Under the pieces are notes generated by a model. It made no database searches and was not told the origin of the DNA. It saw only the letters and a program-made list of their open reading frames with translations. This document shows positions 8,583-16,771 of a DNA stretch of 47,888 bases, piece after piece (position 1 is the stretch's first letter; the number at the start of each line of letters is the position of its first letter). Origin of the DNA: an uncultured Lachnospiraceae bacterium (lineage in GTDB: Bacteria > Bacillota > Clostridia > Lachnospirales > Lachnospiraceae); contig CANPXP010000020.1 of the NCBI GenBank assembly GCA_947586255.1, forward strand, positions 1 to 47,888, written 5' to 3'. Both the position numbers and the translations under genes were made by a program.

Positions 8583-8611
8583 TTGACTTTTGCGTGTCCA
8601 GCCTTTAGTAT
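8583..8611 (+). promoter_or_regulatory. Promoter of the HPr-like gene
   Basis: TTGACT (8583-8588), 17 bases, TAGTAT (8606-8611), followed by AAAGGAGG ten bases before the ATG at 8651. Confidence 0.7.
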
Positions 8612-8650
8612 TATAGCAGAGGGTAAGAAACTAAAGGAGGTAGATCCGGA

Positions 8651-8881
8651 ATGAAAACAGTACAGATTTCTTTAAACTCCATCGACAAGGTTAAGTCTTT
8701 TGTAAATGATATCACAAAGTTTGACTATGACTTCGATTTAGTATCCGGAAGATACGTGATTGACGCGAAATCCATCATGGGTATCTTCAGCTTAGATTTA
8801 TCCAAGCCTATCGACTTAAATATCCACGCGGAAGACGGCGCTGATGAAGTTATCGCAGCCTTACAGCCGTACATCATGTAA
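8651..8881 (+). CDS. HPr-family protein lacking the active-site histidine
   Basis: A 76-residue HPr fold. The second half, IDAKSIMGIFSLDL, matches the regulatory Ser46 region of HPr (Ser41 here), including the KSIMG motif. The region where HPr carries GIHARPA with His15 reads NSIDKVKSFVND, so the phosphoryl-accepting histidine is missing. It cannot act as a PTS phosphocarrier. By analogy with Crh, which also lacks His15 but keeps Ser46, a regulatory role through HPr kinase and CcpA is possible. It is monocistronic, with its own promoter and a strong terminator. Confidence 0.82.
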   Translation: MKTVQISLNSIDKVKSFVNDITKFDYDFDLVSGRYVIDAKSIMGIFSLDLSKPIDLNIHAEDGADEVIAALQPYIM

Positions 8882-8904
8882 TCTGCATATCGCAGGAGAT
8901 ACAG

Positions 8905-8931
8905 CCACCGGCTCAGCCGGTGGTTTTTCTT
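8905..8931 (+). terminator. Intrinsic terminator of the HPr-like gene
   Basis: CCACCGGC and GCCGGTGG form a perfect 8-bp stem with a TCA loop (8905-8923), followed by TTTTTCTTG. There is no T-run on the opposite strand, so it serves the plus-strand gene. Confidence 0.9.
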
Positions 8932-8947
8932 GTTATGCGTCGCCTCT

Positions 8948-10132
8948 CTATGCCTGACTGACGGTAATCACTTCCTCAGTCTCCAGCGCCGTTTGCACCA
9001 GCTCGTCGATTTTCTCGTCGAGATTGTGCTCATGTCTTCTGATAATATTCAGATTCGGCTTCGTCACGGGATGCCTCGCGACGAAGATCGTGCAGCAATC
9101 CTCGTACGGCTGAATGGACGTCTCATACGTGTCGATCTTCTCCGCGATCTCCACAATATCCATCTTGTCAAAACCGATCAACGGCCGGTAAACCGGCATT
9201 TCGCACACTTCGTCGGTGGCCATCAGACTCTGCATCGTCTGGGAGGCCACCTGCCCTATGCTCTCGCCGGTGATAAGGCCGAGGCATTCCGTCGCGCGCG
9301 CGATGCGCTCCGCAATGCGCATCATGTACCGGCGCATGATGATCGTCAGTTCATCGTGCGGACATTTCTCATAGATATAGAGCTGTATATCCGTAAAGTT
9401 GATCACGTGCAGGCGGATCGGCCCCGCGTAGGCGGATACCTTTCCCGCCAGATCGATCACCTTCTGCTTCGCCCGTTCGCTCGTGTAGGGCGGCGCGTGG
9501 AAATATACCGCATCGATCCAGACGCCCCTCTTCGCAATCATCCAGCCGGCCACGGGAGAGTCGATGCCACCCGACAGAAGCAGCATGCCTTTGCCGCCCG
9601 TGCCCGCCGGCATACCGCCCGGCCCGGGAATCGTCTCGGAGTAGATATAGACCTTGTCGCGCACCTCCACACTCAGAAGAATATCCGGCTTGTGCACATC
9701 CACGCGCATCTCCGGATAAGCGTCGAGAATCAGGCCGCCCAGCTCCGCGTTCATCTCCATAGAGTTGAGCGGATAATTCTTTCTGGCGCGCCTCGCGGAC
9801 ACCTTGAAGGACTTGTTCCTGTCCGGGTACACTCTGCCGATATATGCGACGACATCCTGCCCAAGCTTCTCAAAGCCCTCGTCCTCCACATAGACCATCG
9901 GGCAGATGCCGGAGATTCCGAACACCCGCCCAAGCGCCGCCACCGTCTCTTCATAGTCGAAGTCCGAGATCGCATCCACATAGATGCGTCCGTCCGTCTT
10001 GCGCACGGCGAACTCACCGTCGCACCGCTTCAGCGCGTATTTAATCTGCCTCACCAGCGCATCCTCAAACAGATACCTGTTCTTTCCCTTCACGCCGATT
10101 TCCGCATATTTTATCAAAAAAGCCGTAAACAT
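8948..10132 (-). CDS. thiI: tRNA uracil 4-sulfurtransferase ThiI
   Basis: A 394-residue protein from the ATG at 10132. The N-terminus LIKYAEIGVKGKNR and a THUMP domain precede the PP-loop LLSGGIDSPVAGWMI that adenylates uridine 8 of tRNA. No rhodanese domain is present, as is usual in Gram-positives, where a dedicated desulfurase delivers sulfur. That partner is the gene directly upstream. An in-frame ATG at 10162 overlapping the upstream stop codon would add ten residues, but the homologous N-terminus favours 10132. Products are 4-thiouridine and possibly thiazole sulfur for thiamine. Confidence 0.92.
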   Translation of the reverse strand: MFTAFLIKYAEIGVKGKNRYLFEDALVRQIKYALKRCDGEFAVRKTDGRIYVDAISDFDYEETVAALGRVFGISGICPMVYVEDEGFEKLGQDVVAYIGRVYPDRNKSFKVSARRARKNYPLNSMEMNAELGGLILDAYPEMRVDVHKPDILLSVEVRDKVYIYSETIPGPGGMPAGTGGKGMLLLSGGIDSPVAGWMIAKRGVWIDAVYFHAPPYTSERAKQKVIDLAGKVSAYAGPIRLHVINFTDIQLYIYEKCPHDELTIIMRRYMMRIAERIARATECLGLITGESIGQVASQTMQSLMATDEVCEMPVYRPLIGFDKMDIVEIAEKIDTYETSIQPYEDCCTIFVARHPVTKPNLNIIRRHEHNLDEKIDELVQTALETEEVITVSQA

Positions 10133-10158
10133 GCCGATTACCTGTACCTTTCCGCAAA

Positions 10159-11313
10159 TCATCTCCGGGTATATCTTCTGAGCATCGGAATCATCTCGGA
10201 TAATGCCTGTATAGTATAATTGATTTCCTCCTCGGTTGTAAAGACCGAAAAGCTGAACCGTATGGTGGAGTCCAGAAGATCCCGCTCCACACCGATCGCC
10301 CTCAGCGTCGCGGACGTCTGCGGTTTATTGGAAGAGCAAGCGCTCCCCGCAGACACATAGATGCCCCGTTCCTCCAGCGCGTGGAGGAGAACCTCGCTCC
10401 GCACGCCCCTCACCGAAAGGCTCACGATATGCGCGGCGCCCTCGCCGTCCGGACAGCCGTTTACCCGAACCTGCTCCAGTTCTTCGACGCCCCGGACAAA
10501 CATCGTGCGCAGCCTGTACATCCGCTCCATGTCCGCATCCAGATTCTTATAGACCAGTTCCGCGGCCCTGGCGAGTCCCGCAATGCCGGCGACATTTTCC
10601 GTGCCGGAGCGCATACCCTTCTGCTGCCCGCCGCCGTACAGAATGGGATGCACCTTCGCCCCCTCCCGGATATAGAGGAACCCGACTCCCTTCGGACCGT
10701 GAATCTTGTGCCCGCTGACGGACAGCATATCCACATGCTCCCTCGCGGGGTGAATGCGGAATTTGCCGAATCCCTGCACGGCGTCTACATGAAACAGCGT
10801 CGACGGATTCCTGCGCTTGATCAGCGCTCCCGCCTCCGCAATGGGCTGCACGCTCCCGATCTCATTGTTGGTGTGCATGATCGATACGAGTATCGTGTCG
10901 GGTCTGATCGCCCGCTCCAAATCCTCCAGCGATATTCTCCCCTCATGATCCACCGGGAGATAAGTCACCTGGAACCCCTGATTCTCCAAATAGGCCATGG
11001 GCTGCAAAATGGCAGGGTGCTCGATCATTGTCGTAATCAAATGCCTGCCGCTTCTGTGGTTTGCCATCGCCGCACCGATCAGCGCCATATTGTCAGATTC
11101 CGTACCGCCAGAGGTAAACAGAATCTCCTTCTCATTTACTTTCAACAATTTCGCCAGAGTCTCTCCGGCATATCTGAGATACCGCTCCGCCTCCACGCCC
11201 TTGTGGTGCATACTGGAAGGATTGCCGTAATCCTCACACATGATCTTATGCATTAACTGCGCGACCTCGTCAAAGCAGCGGGTCGTGGCGGAATTGTCCA
11301 AATACACTTCCAT
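10159..11313 (-). CDS. Cysteine desulfurase (NifS/IscS family)
   Basis: A 384-residue PLP enzyme. It has EVYLDNSATT at the N-terminus, SGGTESDNMAL, the PLP lysine in SVSGHKIHGPKG (about residue 205), the GGGQQKGMRSGT block and the catalytic cysteine in SAGSACSS (about residue 330). It releases sulfur from cysteine as a protein persulfide. Coupling to thiI matches the NifZ-ThiI pair of Bacillus, so it probably feeds tRNA thiolation. It could also serve Fe-S assembly. The ATG at 11313 lies 9 bases after AAAGGA and is preferred to the ATG at 11322. Confidence 0.92.
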   Translation of the reverse strand: MEVYLDNSATTRCFDEVAQLMHKIMCEDYGNPSSMHHKGVEAERYLRYAGETLAKLLKVNEKEILFTSGGTESDNMALIGAAMANHRSGRHLITTMIEHPAILQPMAYLENQGFQVTYLPVDHEGRISLEDLERAIRPDTILVSIMHTNNEIGSVQPIAEAGALIKRRNPSTLFHVDAVQGFGKFRIHPAREHVDMLSVSGHKIHGPKGVGFLYIREGAKVHPILYGGGQQKGMRSGTENVAGIAGLARAAELVYKNLDADMERMYRLRTMFVRGVEELEQVRVNGCPDGEGAAHIVSLSVRGVRSEVLLHALEERGIYVSAGSACSSNKPQTSATLRAIGVERDLLDSTIRFSFSVFTTEEEINYTIQALSEMIPMLRRYTRR

Positions 11314-11387
11314 GACTGTCATTCCTTTCTCTCAATCTGTCGTCAGCGGAATTTCTTATATTTATACGCTCACTACATCTTATGTCA

Positions 11388-12128
11388 TTAGGATTCCAGT
11401 TGATACATCAGCCACGACAGCACGGCAAGTCCCGCCGTCTCTGTGCGCAGGATGCGCCGTCCAAGCGTGACGGGTTCTATCCCCGCCGCCAGCGCCTCCT
11501 CAATCTCTCTCTCCTCAAAGCCTCCCTCGGGACCGATAAACACGGCTACACTCTGCCCTCTGCCGACTGCCTCCACAAGCTTTTTCGTGCGGCTCATGTC
11601 CTCCGCCAGTTCATAGGGAATGAGCTTCACGTCCATGCCGCGCGCGTACTCAATCGCCGCCCGCATATCCATGACGCCGCGCACCGCCGGGATAACGCCG
11701 CGCCTGCTCTGCTTCGCGGCCGCCGTCGCAATTCCCTGCCATCTGTTTACTTTGGCCGCAGCCTTCCTGTCGTCCAGCTTCACCACGCACCTTGCCGCCG
11801 CCACGGGAACAATCTCATATGCGCCGAGTTCCACTGCTTTCTGGATGACAAACTCCATCTTATCCGCCTTCGGCAGCCCCTGAAAAAGACAGATTCTCGC
11901 CGGAAGCTCCACATCCGCCTCCTTGACAAAGCGCAGCGTGCAGACCACTTCCCGTTCCGTATATTCATCGATGCCGCAGCGATACTCGCGCCCGTCGACG
12001 CCATTGCTCACCGCAATCTCCTCGCCCGGCTTCATGCGCAGCACATTTTTGATGTGATTGTAGTCATCGCCCGTTATCAGAATCCTCTTATCCCGAATCT
12101 GTGACGGCTCCACAAAAAAATGATGCAT
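11388..12128 (-). CDS. rsmE: 16S rRNA (uracil1498-N3)-methyltransferase RsmE
   Basis: A 246-residue SPOUT methyltransferase. An N-terminal PUA-like domain begins HHFFVEPSQI, followed by the knotted SAM-binding region FIGPEGGFEEREIE and LGRRILRTETAGLAVLSW. It methylates N3 of U1498 in 16S rRNA. In Bacillus it directly follows prmA. Here a VanZ-like gene lies between them. Confidence 0.93.
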   Translation of the reverse strand: MHHFFVEPSQIRDKRILITGDDYNHIKNVLRMKPGEEIAVSNGVDGREYRCGIDEYTEREVVCTLRFVKEADVELPARICLFQGLPKADKMEFVIQKAVELGAYEIVPVAAARCVVKLDDRKAAAKVNRWQGIATAAAKQSRRGVIPAVRGVMDMRAAIEYARGMDVKLIPYELAEDMSRTKKLVEAVGRGQSVAVFIGPEGGFEEREIEEALAAGIEPVTLGRRILRTETAGLAVLSWLMYQLES

Positions 12129-12135
12129 GATTGTT

Positions 12136-12633
12136 CTACCGTACCTTTCTCATGAGGCTTCCGATCCCCAGAACAAGCGCCAGTCCGATTACTGCGCCCG
12201 CGCTGTCTATCAGCACATCTTTCACCATGCCGGCCCGTCCTGCCACAAAGATCTGGTGTATCTCGTCGCTGCATGCGTAGAGCATCGCCAGGACTGCGGC
12301 GATACACGCCGTTTTCAATCGCGGCCGCTGCCATCTGCCAAGCCACACATAAAGCAGACACGCCAGAATCGCATACTCTGTCATATGCGCCGCCTTCCTG
12401 ACAAAACTCTCTATGGAATTTGCAATCTCCCGGATTGTCTCCTCATCTATATGAAGATGAAAAAGCAGCCCTGTCGTATTGGCAATGCGATAGCTCAGAC
12501 CGGTGCTGACTTCGCTGGACTCGTCCTTGGTCTGTGCGGAAAAGGCAAAAATGACACACATCCACACAATCGCCAGAATACCCGCTATCGTACTTTTTCG
12601 CCGAATCCGTTTTGTCGCCGCAATGTCGTCCAT
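12136..12633 (-). CDS. VanZ-family membrane protein
   Basis: A 165-residue protein with about four membrane helices (residues about 15-33, 80-97, 105-122 and 138-157). It has the VanZ-type motifs KAAHMTEYAILACLLY and ACSDEIHQIFVAGRAG-KDVLIDSAGA. VanZ relatives are integral membrane proteins. Only a minor teicoplanin resistance effect is known for the founding member, and the general function is unknown. It is placed between prmA and rsmE with gaps of 3 and 7 bases, so it is co-transcribed. No van resistance genes are nearby. Confidence 0.85.
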   Translation of the reverse strand: MDDIAATKRIRRKSTIAGILAIVWMCVIFAFSAQTKDESSEVSTGLSYRIANTTGLLFHLHIDEETIREIANSIESFVRKAAHMTEYAILACLLYVWLGRWQRPRLKTACIAAVLAMLYACSDEIHQIFVAGRAGMVKDVLIDSAGAVIGLALVLGIGSLMRKVR

Positions 12634-12636
12634 ATC

Positions 12637-13626
12637 TTATCGTTCCCTGCGCGCCGTGACAGACACCCACTCTCCCTGATAAGTCACCTCGAGGATCGTA
12701 AGCCCGGCTGCTTCCACCGCCTGTCTGACCGTCTCTTCCTTCGTGTTAATGATGCCGGACGTAATGTAGACGCCGCCCGTCTTCATGTGCCGCACAATCA
12801 CCGGGGTAAGCGGCACGAGCACATCCGCCAGGATGTTGGCAACCACAATATCATAGCGCTCATAGCCCACTCTGTCCTGTATCTCTCTGTCCGAGATGAT
12901 ATTGCCGATCATCATCTCGAATTTGCCGGTCTCAATGCCGTTGGCCTCCATGTTCTGTTCGACCGCCTCCACGGCACAGGGATCCAGGTCTGTGCCGACC
13001 GCATGCTCCGCACCGTACATCAGCGCAAGAATCGCCAGAATACCGCTTCCCGTTCCGACATCCAGCAGCTCTGTCTGCGGCGTGAGATATTTTTTGATCT
13101 GACGGATGCACAGCTGCGTCGTCTCATGCATACCTGTGCCGAAAGCGGTGCCCGGATCGATGTGCAATATTCTCCGCCCCTGATCCTCCGGCTTAACTTC
13201 CTCCCAGGAGGGAATGACGAGCAGATCGTCTATGTAAAACTGATGGAAATACTGCTTCCAGTTGTTGATCCAGTCGATGTCCTCCGTCTCCGTCACCGTG
13301 ATGCTGCCCTCGCCGATATCCATAAAAGCGCGCAGCTCACCCAACTCCTGTCTGATCTGCGATACAATAGTCTCCCGATCGGACGGCACACCGTTCACCT
13401 CAAGACTCCCGTCCTCCCTCTCTTCCACAAAAAAGCTGAGATACGCAATACCGTCATCCTCCGGCCCGTCCGGCAGGATGTCCACAAACATCTGCTCCTT
13501 CTCCAGCGCCGTCAGCGGAACCTTATCTTCAATCTGCGCGCCCTCCAGTCCTATGTCATAGAGGGCGCTGATGATGATATCCTCCGCGTCTGTAACCGTC
13601 TTAATTCTGAATTTTACCCACTTCAT
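12637..13626 (-). CDS. prmA: Ribosomal protein L11 methyltransferase PrmA
   Basis: A 329-residue SAM methyltransferase. The N-terminal substrate-recognition domain begins MKWVKFRIKT. The catalytic domain carries LLDVGTGSGILAILAL and DLDPCAVEAVEQN, with DIVVANILADVLV as the NPPY-like motif region. It trimethylates ribosomal protein L11. In Firmicutes prmA usually follows dnaJ directly, but here a polysaccharide operon and a lipoprotein gene separate them. A GGAG ribosome site precedes the ATG. Confidence 0.93.
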   Translation of the reverse strand: MKWVKFRIKTVTDAEDIIISALYDIGLEGAQIEDKVPLTALEKEQMFVDILPDGPEDDGIAYLSFFVEEREDGSLEVNGVPSDRETIVSQIRQELGELRAFMDIGEGSITVTETEDIDWINNWKQYFHQFYIDDLLVIPSWEEVKPEDQGRRILHIDPGTAFGTGMHETTQLCIRQIKKYLTPQTELLDVGTGSGILAILALMYGAEHAVGTDLDPCAVEAVEQNMEANGIETGKFEMMIGNIISDREIQDRVGYERYDIVVANILADVLVPLTPVIVRHMKTGGVYITSGIINTKEETVRQAVEAAGLTILEVTYQGEWVSVTARRER

Positions 13627-13638
13627 AGTCCCTGTCTC

Positions 13639-14880
13639 CTAATGCTCCGATTCCGCGTGATCCGCTTCCACCGGCGCGGCCAGATGCTCCTCATCCACTC
13701 CACAGAGCGCAAATTCCCCATACTCCTGCCAGATATTACAGATCCACGTTTTGCCCTGATTGAATATGATTTCATCGCCCTCTTCGTCGTAAAACCTGGC
13801 GGGCGTAAAATCCCCGTCGTAGCGGGACCATGTTCCTCTGATCATTCTGCCGCCCGTAAAGACGACCGCGTCGCCCTCTCCATGCACGCCGAACGCCAGA
13901 TAATCATGATCATCCCGCACTTCGCCGTGGCAGTACTGGAACACGACATTGCTCACGGCAAGCTGCCCGCCGTCATACTCGTCGATCTGCTCCTTGCCGT
14001 CCTGATAGCGATAATACAGCCGGTCTTCGGCATCATACCGGAAATATGGATGATATGTGCCATATCCGCCGCTATTATCCCCAGACACGCCGCCCGGATA
14101 AATCAAGTTCGTTTCCTCGCAGTCCTCATAATCCGCCGTCGCACCGTCCGCCGCAAACAGAAACGGTGGCACATACTTCTCATCATAGCTCCAGTCGTAT
14201 CCCAGGCGCTCCACCGCCGCAAACAGGCCGTCAGTCATGAGATAGCCGGTAAACTCCGTGGCATATCCCGGCCGCTTCACTCTGTCGAACGCCTCGTTCG
14301 CCGGATTGTGGATTCCTGCCACACCCATACTAATATTATAATATTCCGGTCTGTTGATCAACTCCTCGACATAAGGCCTTGCCAATCCCCAGTTACAGTA
14401 AATCGCCTCATAGCCCATCGCCACATAGATAAAATAATCGCGGCTGGAACGAACCGGGCCGATCCGATCCAGGTCATCAAAATCTTCAAACACCGCCATC
14501 AATCTTGTGATGCGCCCCTCAACCGGAGCCTCGTAGATAATGCCCGCCTTAGACAAACCATACTGCGGCATGGCTGGCCTGTTATTCGGAATCATGACCG
14601 CAATCGGTCTTCTGAGCGCCTGTTCAACGCTTGTCCACTGTCCGGTCAGATAACTCTGTATCTGCCCGTTCCTCTCTGTCCGCTCCCCGATAACAGGCGT
14701 GCCCTCGTCAGGCAATTCAATGTTCTCTTCCTCCTGCGCCGGCTCGTCTTCCTGCACTTCCTCCTGCGGCGGTTCAGGCGCAGGTGCAGGGTCCGGCAGC
14801 TTCCACATGCCGCAGCCTCCCGTCATGCAGACCGCAATACACAACAAAAATGCAAATAATATTGTTTTCCCCCGATACAT
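13639..14880 (-). CDS. DUF3048 (YerB-like) lipoprotein
   Basis: A 413-residue secreted protein. A signal peptide ends in a lipobox (CMTGGC, lipidated Cys23). A Pro/Glu-rich linker (residues about 30-65) follows, then the DUF3048 domain with RPIAVMIPNN, GLSKAGIIYEAPVEGRITR, and RIGPVRSSRDYF. The family is extracytoplasmic and of unknown biochemical function. It lies 13 bases upstream of prmA and may be the first gene of the prmA-vanZ-rsmE-desulfurase-thiI transcript. A TATAAT box at 14926-14931 is a possible -10, with no clear -35. Confidence 0.85.
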   Translation of the reverse strand: MYRGKTILFAFLLCIAVCMTGGCGMWKLPDPAPAPEPPQEEVQEDEPAQEEENIELPDEGTPVIGERTERNGQIQSYLTGQWTSVEQALRRPIAVMIPNNRPAMPQYGLSKAGIIYEAPVEGRITRLMAVFEDFDDLDRIGPVRSSRDYFIYVAMGYEAIYCNWGLARPYVEELINRPEYYNISMGVAGIHNPANEAFDRVKRPGYATEFTGYLMTDGLFAAVERLGYDWSYDEKYVPPFLFAADGATADYEDCEETNLIYPGGVSGDNSGGYGTYHPYFRYDAEDRLYYRYQDGKEQIDEYDGGQLAVSNVVFQYCHGEVRDDHDYLAFGVHGEGDAVVFTGGRMIRGTWSRYDGDFTPARFYDEEGDEIIFNQGKTWICNIWQEYGEFALCGVDEEHLAAPVEADHAESEH

Positions 14881-14943
14881 ATTTCCCTCTCTTCGTTTGT
14901 ATCTGCGACATCATAACCTCCGTTTATTATACCCGAAAAACCG

Positions 14944-14983
14944 AAAGATCCGGCATAAAGTTTGCACTTTATACTGGATCTTT
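14944..14983 (-). terminator. Terminator of the polysaccharide operon
   Basis: AAAGATCC and GGATCTTT, extended by ATAAAGT/ACTTTAT, form a hairpin that overlaps the 3' end of the glycosyltransferase gene. On the minus strand it is followed by CGGTTTTTCGG. A T-run on the plus-strand side (14981-14986) exists as well, but no plus-strand gene precedes it. Confidence 0.65.
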
Positions 14984-15688
14984 TTTGCCAAACCAGCTAT
15001 TTCTGATACAGTAAAAATACCATCGAAGATAACTCGGCATCCATTTCCACATATGAAAATTGGATTCTCCGTCTTCCCGGTCGAACCATTCAGACGGTAC
15101 TTCCCCGATTTTATACCCCTTCGCATAGGCTTTGACCAGTATCTCCAACCCTATTTCAAAACCGCCGGTACTCTCTATATCTATCCCACGAAGCATGTCC
15201 CGCCTGTATAGCTTAAAACTGTTCGTGCAGTCGTGCGTCGGGATCTTCGTCAGCACGTGGAGGGAAAGCCCGGCCATTCTCGAGAACAACCCTTTCAAAA
15301 AAGGCCCGCCATTCTGTTTTCCGCCCTTCATATATCTGGAACCACAGACGAGGTCATAGCCGTTTTGCATCATTTCGCACATGGAGTCGACGACGTCTAA
15401 CCGGTCAGAAGAGTCGGCCATCATAACCAGAACCATCTCGTTTTCGGCCTCCTGCATACCCATTCGGATCGCGTTCAACGCCCCTCTTCCCAGCGTATTT
15501 AATACCGGCACGATCTCAAACGAATAGTCGCCCCGGTGTTTCTCAACCACCGGCATCGTGTTATCGCCCTCAAAATCATACACGATCATCACACGCTTAT
15601 CCGTTTTTATTTCCCGCTCTATCTCCTCAAATAAACGCAATATCCCGCTCTCTTCATTATATACGGGAACTACTATATCCAACATCAT
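14969..15688 (-). CDS. Family 2 glycosyltransferase (dolichol-phosphate mannose synthase-like)
   Basis: A 239-residue GT-A enzyme. It begins with LDIVVPVYNEESGI, has the acidic metal-binding region MMADSSDR near residue 92, and the downstream motifs LVCGSRYMKGG and GGFEIGLEILVKAY. No membrane segment is present, so it probably acts on a polyprenyl-phosphate acceptor at the inner membrane face. It is the last gene of the operon with an epimerase, a nucleotide-sugar dehydrogenase and a large membrane protein, which suggests cell-surface polysaccharide or lipid-linked sugar synthesis. Sugar specificity cannot be read. Confidence 0.82.
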   Translation of the reverse strand: MMLDIVVPVYNEESGILRLFEEIEREIKTDKRVMIVYDFEGDNTMPVVEKHRGDYSFEIVPVLNTLGRGALNAIRMGMQEAENEMVLVMMADSSDRLDVVDSMCEMMQNGYDLVCGSRYMKGGKQNGGPFLKGLFSRMAGLSLHVLTKIPTHDCTNSFKLYRRDMLRGIDIESTGGFEIGLEILVKAYAKGYKIGEVPSEWFDREDGESNFHMWKWMPSYLRWYFYCIRNSWFGKKDPV

Positions 15689-15708
15689 CTCCGCCCTCTT
15701 TTGCCGGC

Positions 15709-16728
15709 TTAAATATTCCCCAGATCAATCTGATGGCAAATCCACGGAATCACTTCGTCCAGAGTGGCGCTAAGATCCGTCTTTGCCTCAAATCCCAACA
15801 GATCTTTCGCTTTCTGCACGGAAGGGACTCTCTTTTGCACATCGTACTCATATGCCGGATCCGACACAAAAGAGATTGGATTCTTCTTACCGAGCTTATC
15901 CCAGATCACTCCGGCCAGCTCCTTGACCGTGGTGGAAGTCGGCGTGGAAAGGTTAAAGTCCTCGTTGACCGCTTTATCGCTCTCCACGCACAGGCGGATA
16001 CCCTGAGCCAGATCTCCCCCGTACGTGTAGTGGCGTATCTGCTCCCCGCTTCCCAGAATATGCAGAGGATCCTGCCCCTTATATATTTTCTGAACCAGAT
16101 CCGGAACCACGTGACTCATGGCAAGTTTGACATTTCCCGACATGATCTCCTTCTCATTCTTCGCCCGCTGTTCACCGATCCCAACACAGTTAAACGGACG
16201 TATCACCGTATAGGGCAGCTTATACTGTTCCCAAGCTCCCTTGGCAAAATATTCGCATGCCAGTTTCTGGAAGCCGTATGTGGACAGCGGCGGCGGGCAC
16301 TGAAGCTCATATCCCTCCTTGCTCGGATACTCGTGACAGCACTCATAAACCATAGACGACGAAAGGACATTTATCTTCTCCAGATGCCTGTTCTCGTGCG
16401 CCCAGACGGCGGCGTCAAACGTCGACGCGATAATTCTCTCGTTCTCCGCCAACAAGTCATACGCATACGTATGGAAATAAGTAATTCCGCCGATCATAGC
16501 GGCAATTGCAATTACCTGATCGCAATCCTCGATCAGTTCCTTCATCAGCCCTGTATCCTTGCAGTCGCCCTCCACAAAGCTGTAATCTGGATGGGAATCA
16601 TAACTCTTCTGGATCGGTCCGTATTTGCTGTAATTATCAATCCCGACCACCTTGTGTCCGGCATTCAGAAGCTCTTCCACAAGATATCCCGCCACAAAAC
16701 CCGCCGATCCTGTCACCAGTATTTTCAT
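15709..16728 (-). CDS. NAD-dependent epimerase/dehydratase (extended SDR)
   Basis: A 339-residue SDR enzyme. The Rossmann motif GSAGFVAGYLVEELL lies at residues 7-21, the catalytic YxxxK in STYGFQKLACEY near residue 153, and SSSMVYECCH carries the active-site serine. It belongs to the nucleotide-sugar epimerase/dehydratase group (UDP-glucose 4-epimerase or GDP-mannose epimerase relatives). Its neighbours make it a supplier of an activated sugar for a surface glycan. The exact substrate is not determinable. Confidence 0.85.
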   Translation of the reverse strand: MKILVTGSAGFVAGYLVEELLNAGHKVVGIDNYSKYGPIQKSYDSHPDYSFVEGDCKDTGLMKELIEDCDQVIAIAAMIGGITYFHTYAYDLLAENERIIASTFDAAVWAHENRHLEKINVLSSSMVYECCHEYPSKEGYELQCPPPLSTYGFQKLACEYFAKGAWEQYKLPYTVIRPFNCVGIGEQRAKNEKEIMSGNVKLAMSHVVPDLVQKIYKGQDPLHILGSGEQIRHYTYGGDLAQGIRLCVESDKAVNEDFNLSTPTSTTVKELAGVIWDKLGKKNPISFVSDPAYEYDVQKRVPSVQKAKDLLGFEAKTDLSATLDEVIPWICHQIDLGNI

Positions 16729-16771
16729 AACACATTTCTACCTTTCGCATATATTTTCATTGACTCGCAGA

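Noticed and set aside
12136..12633. Glycopeptide-resistance locus because of the VanZ-like gene
   Set aside because: No vanA/H/X/R/S genes are present. VanZ-family proteins are common outside resistance clusters.
12127..14859. Very long open frame on the plus strand (about 910 codons)
   Set aside because: It is antisense to vanZ, prmA and the DUF3048 gene, has no ribosome site and encodes a His/Arg-rich low-quality sequence typical of shadows in GC-rich DNA.
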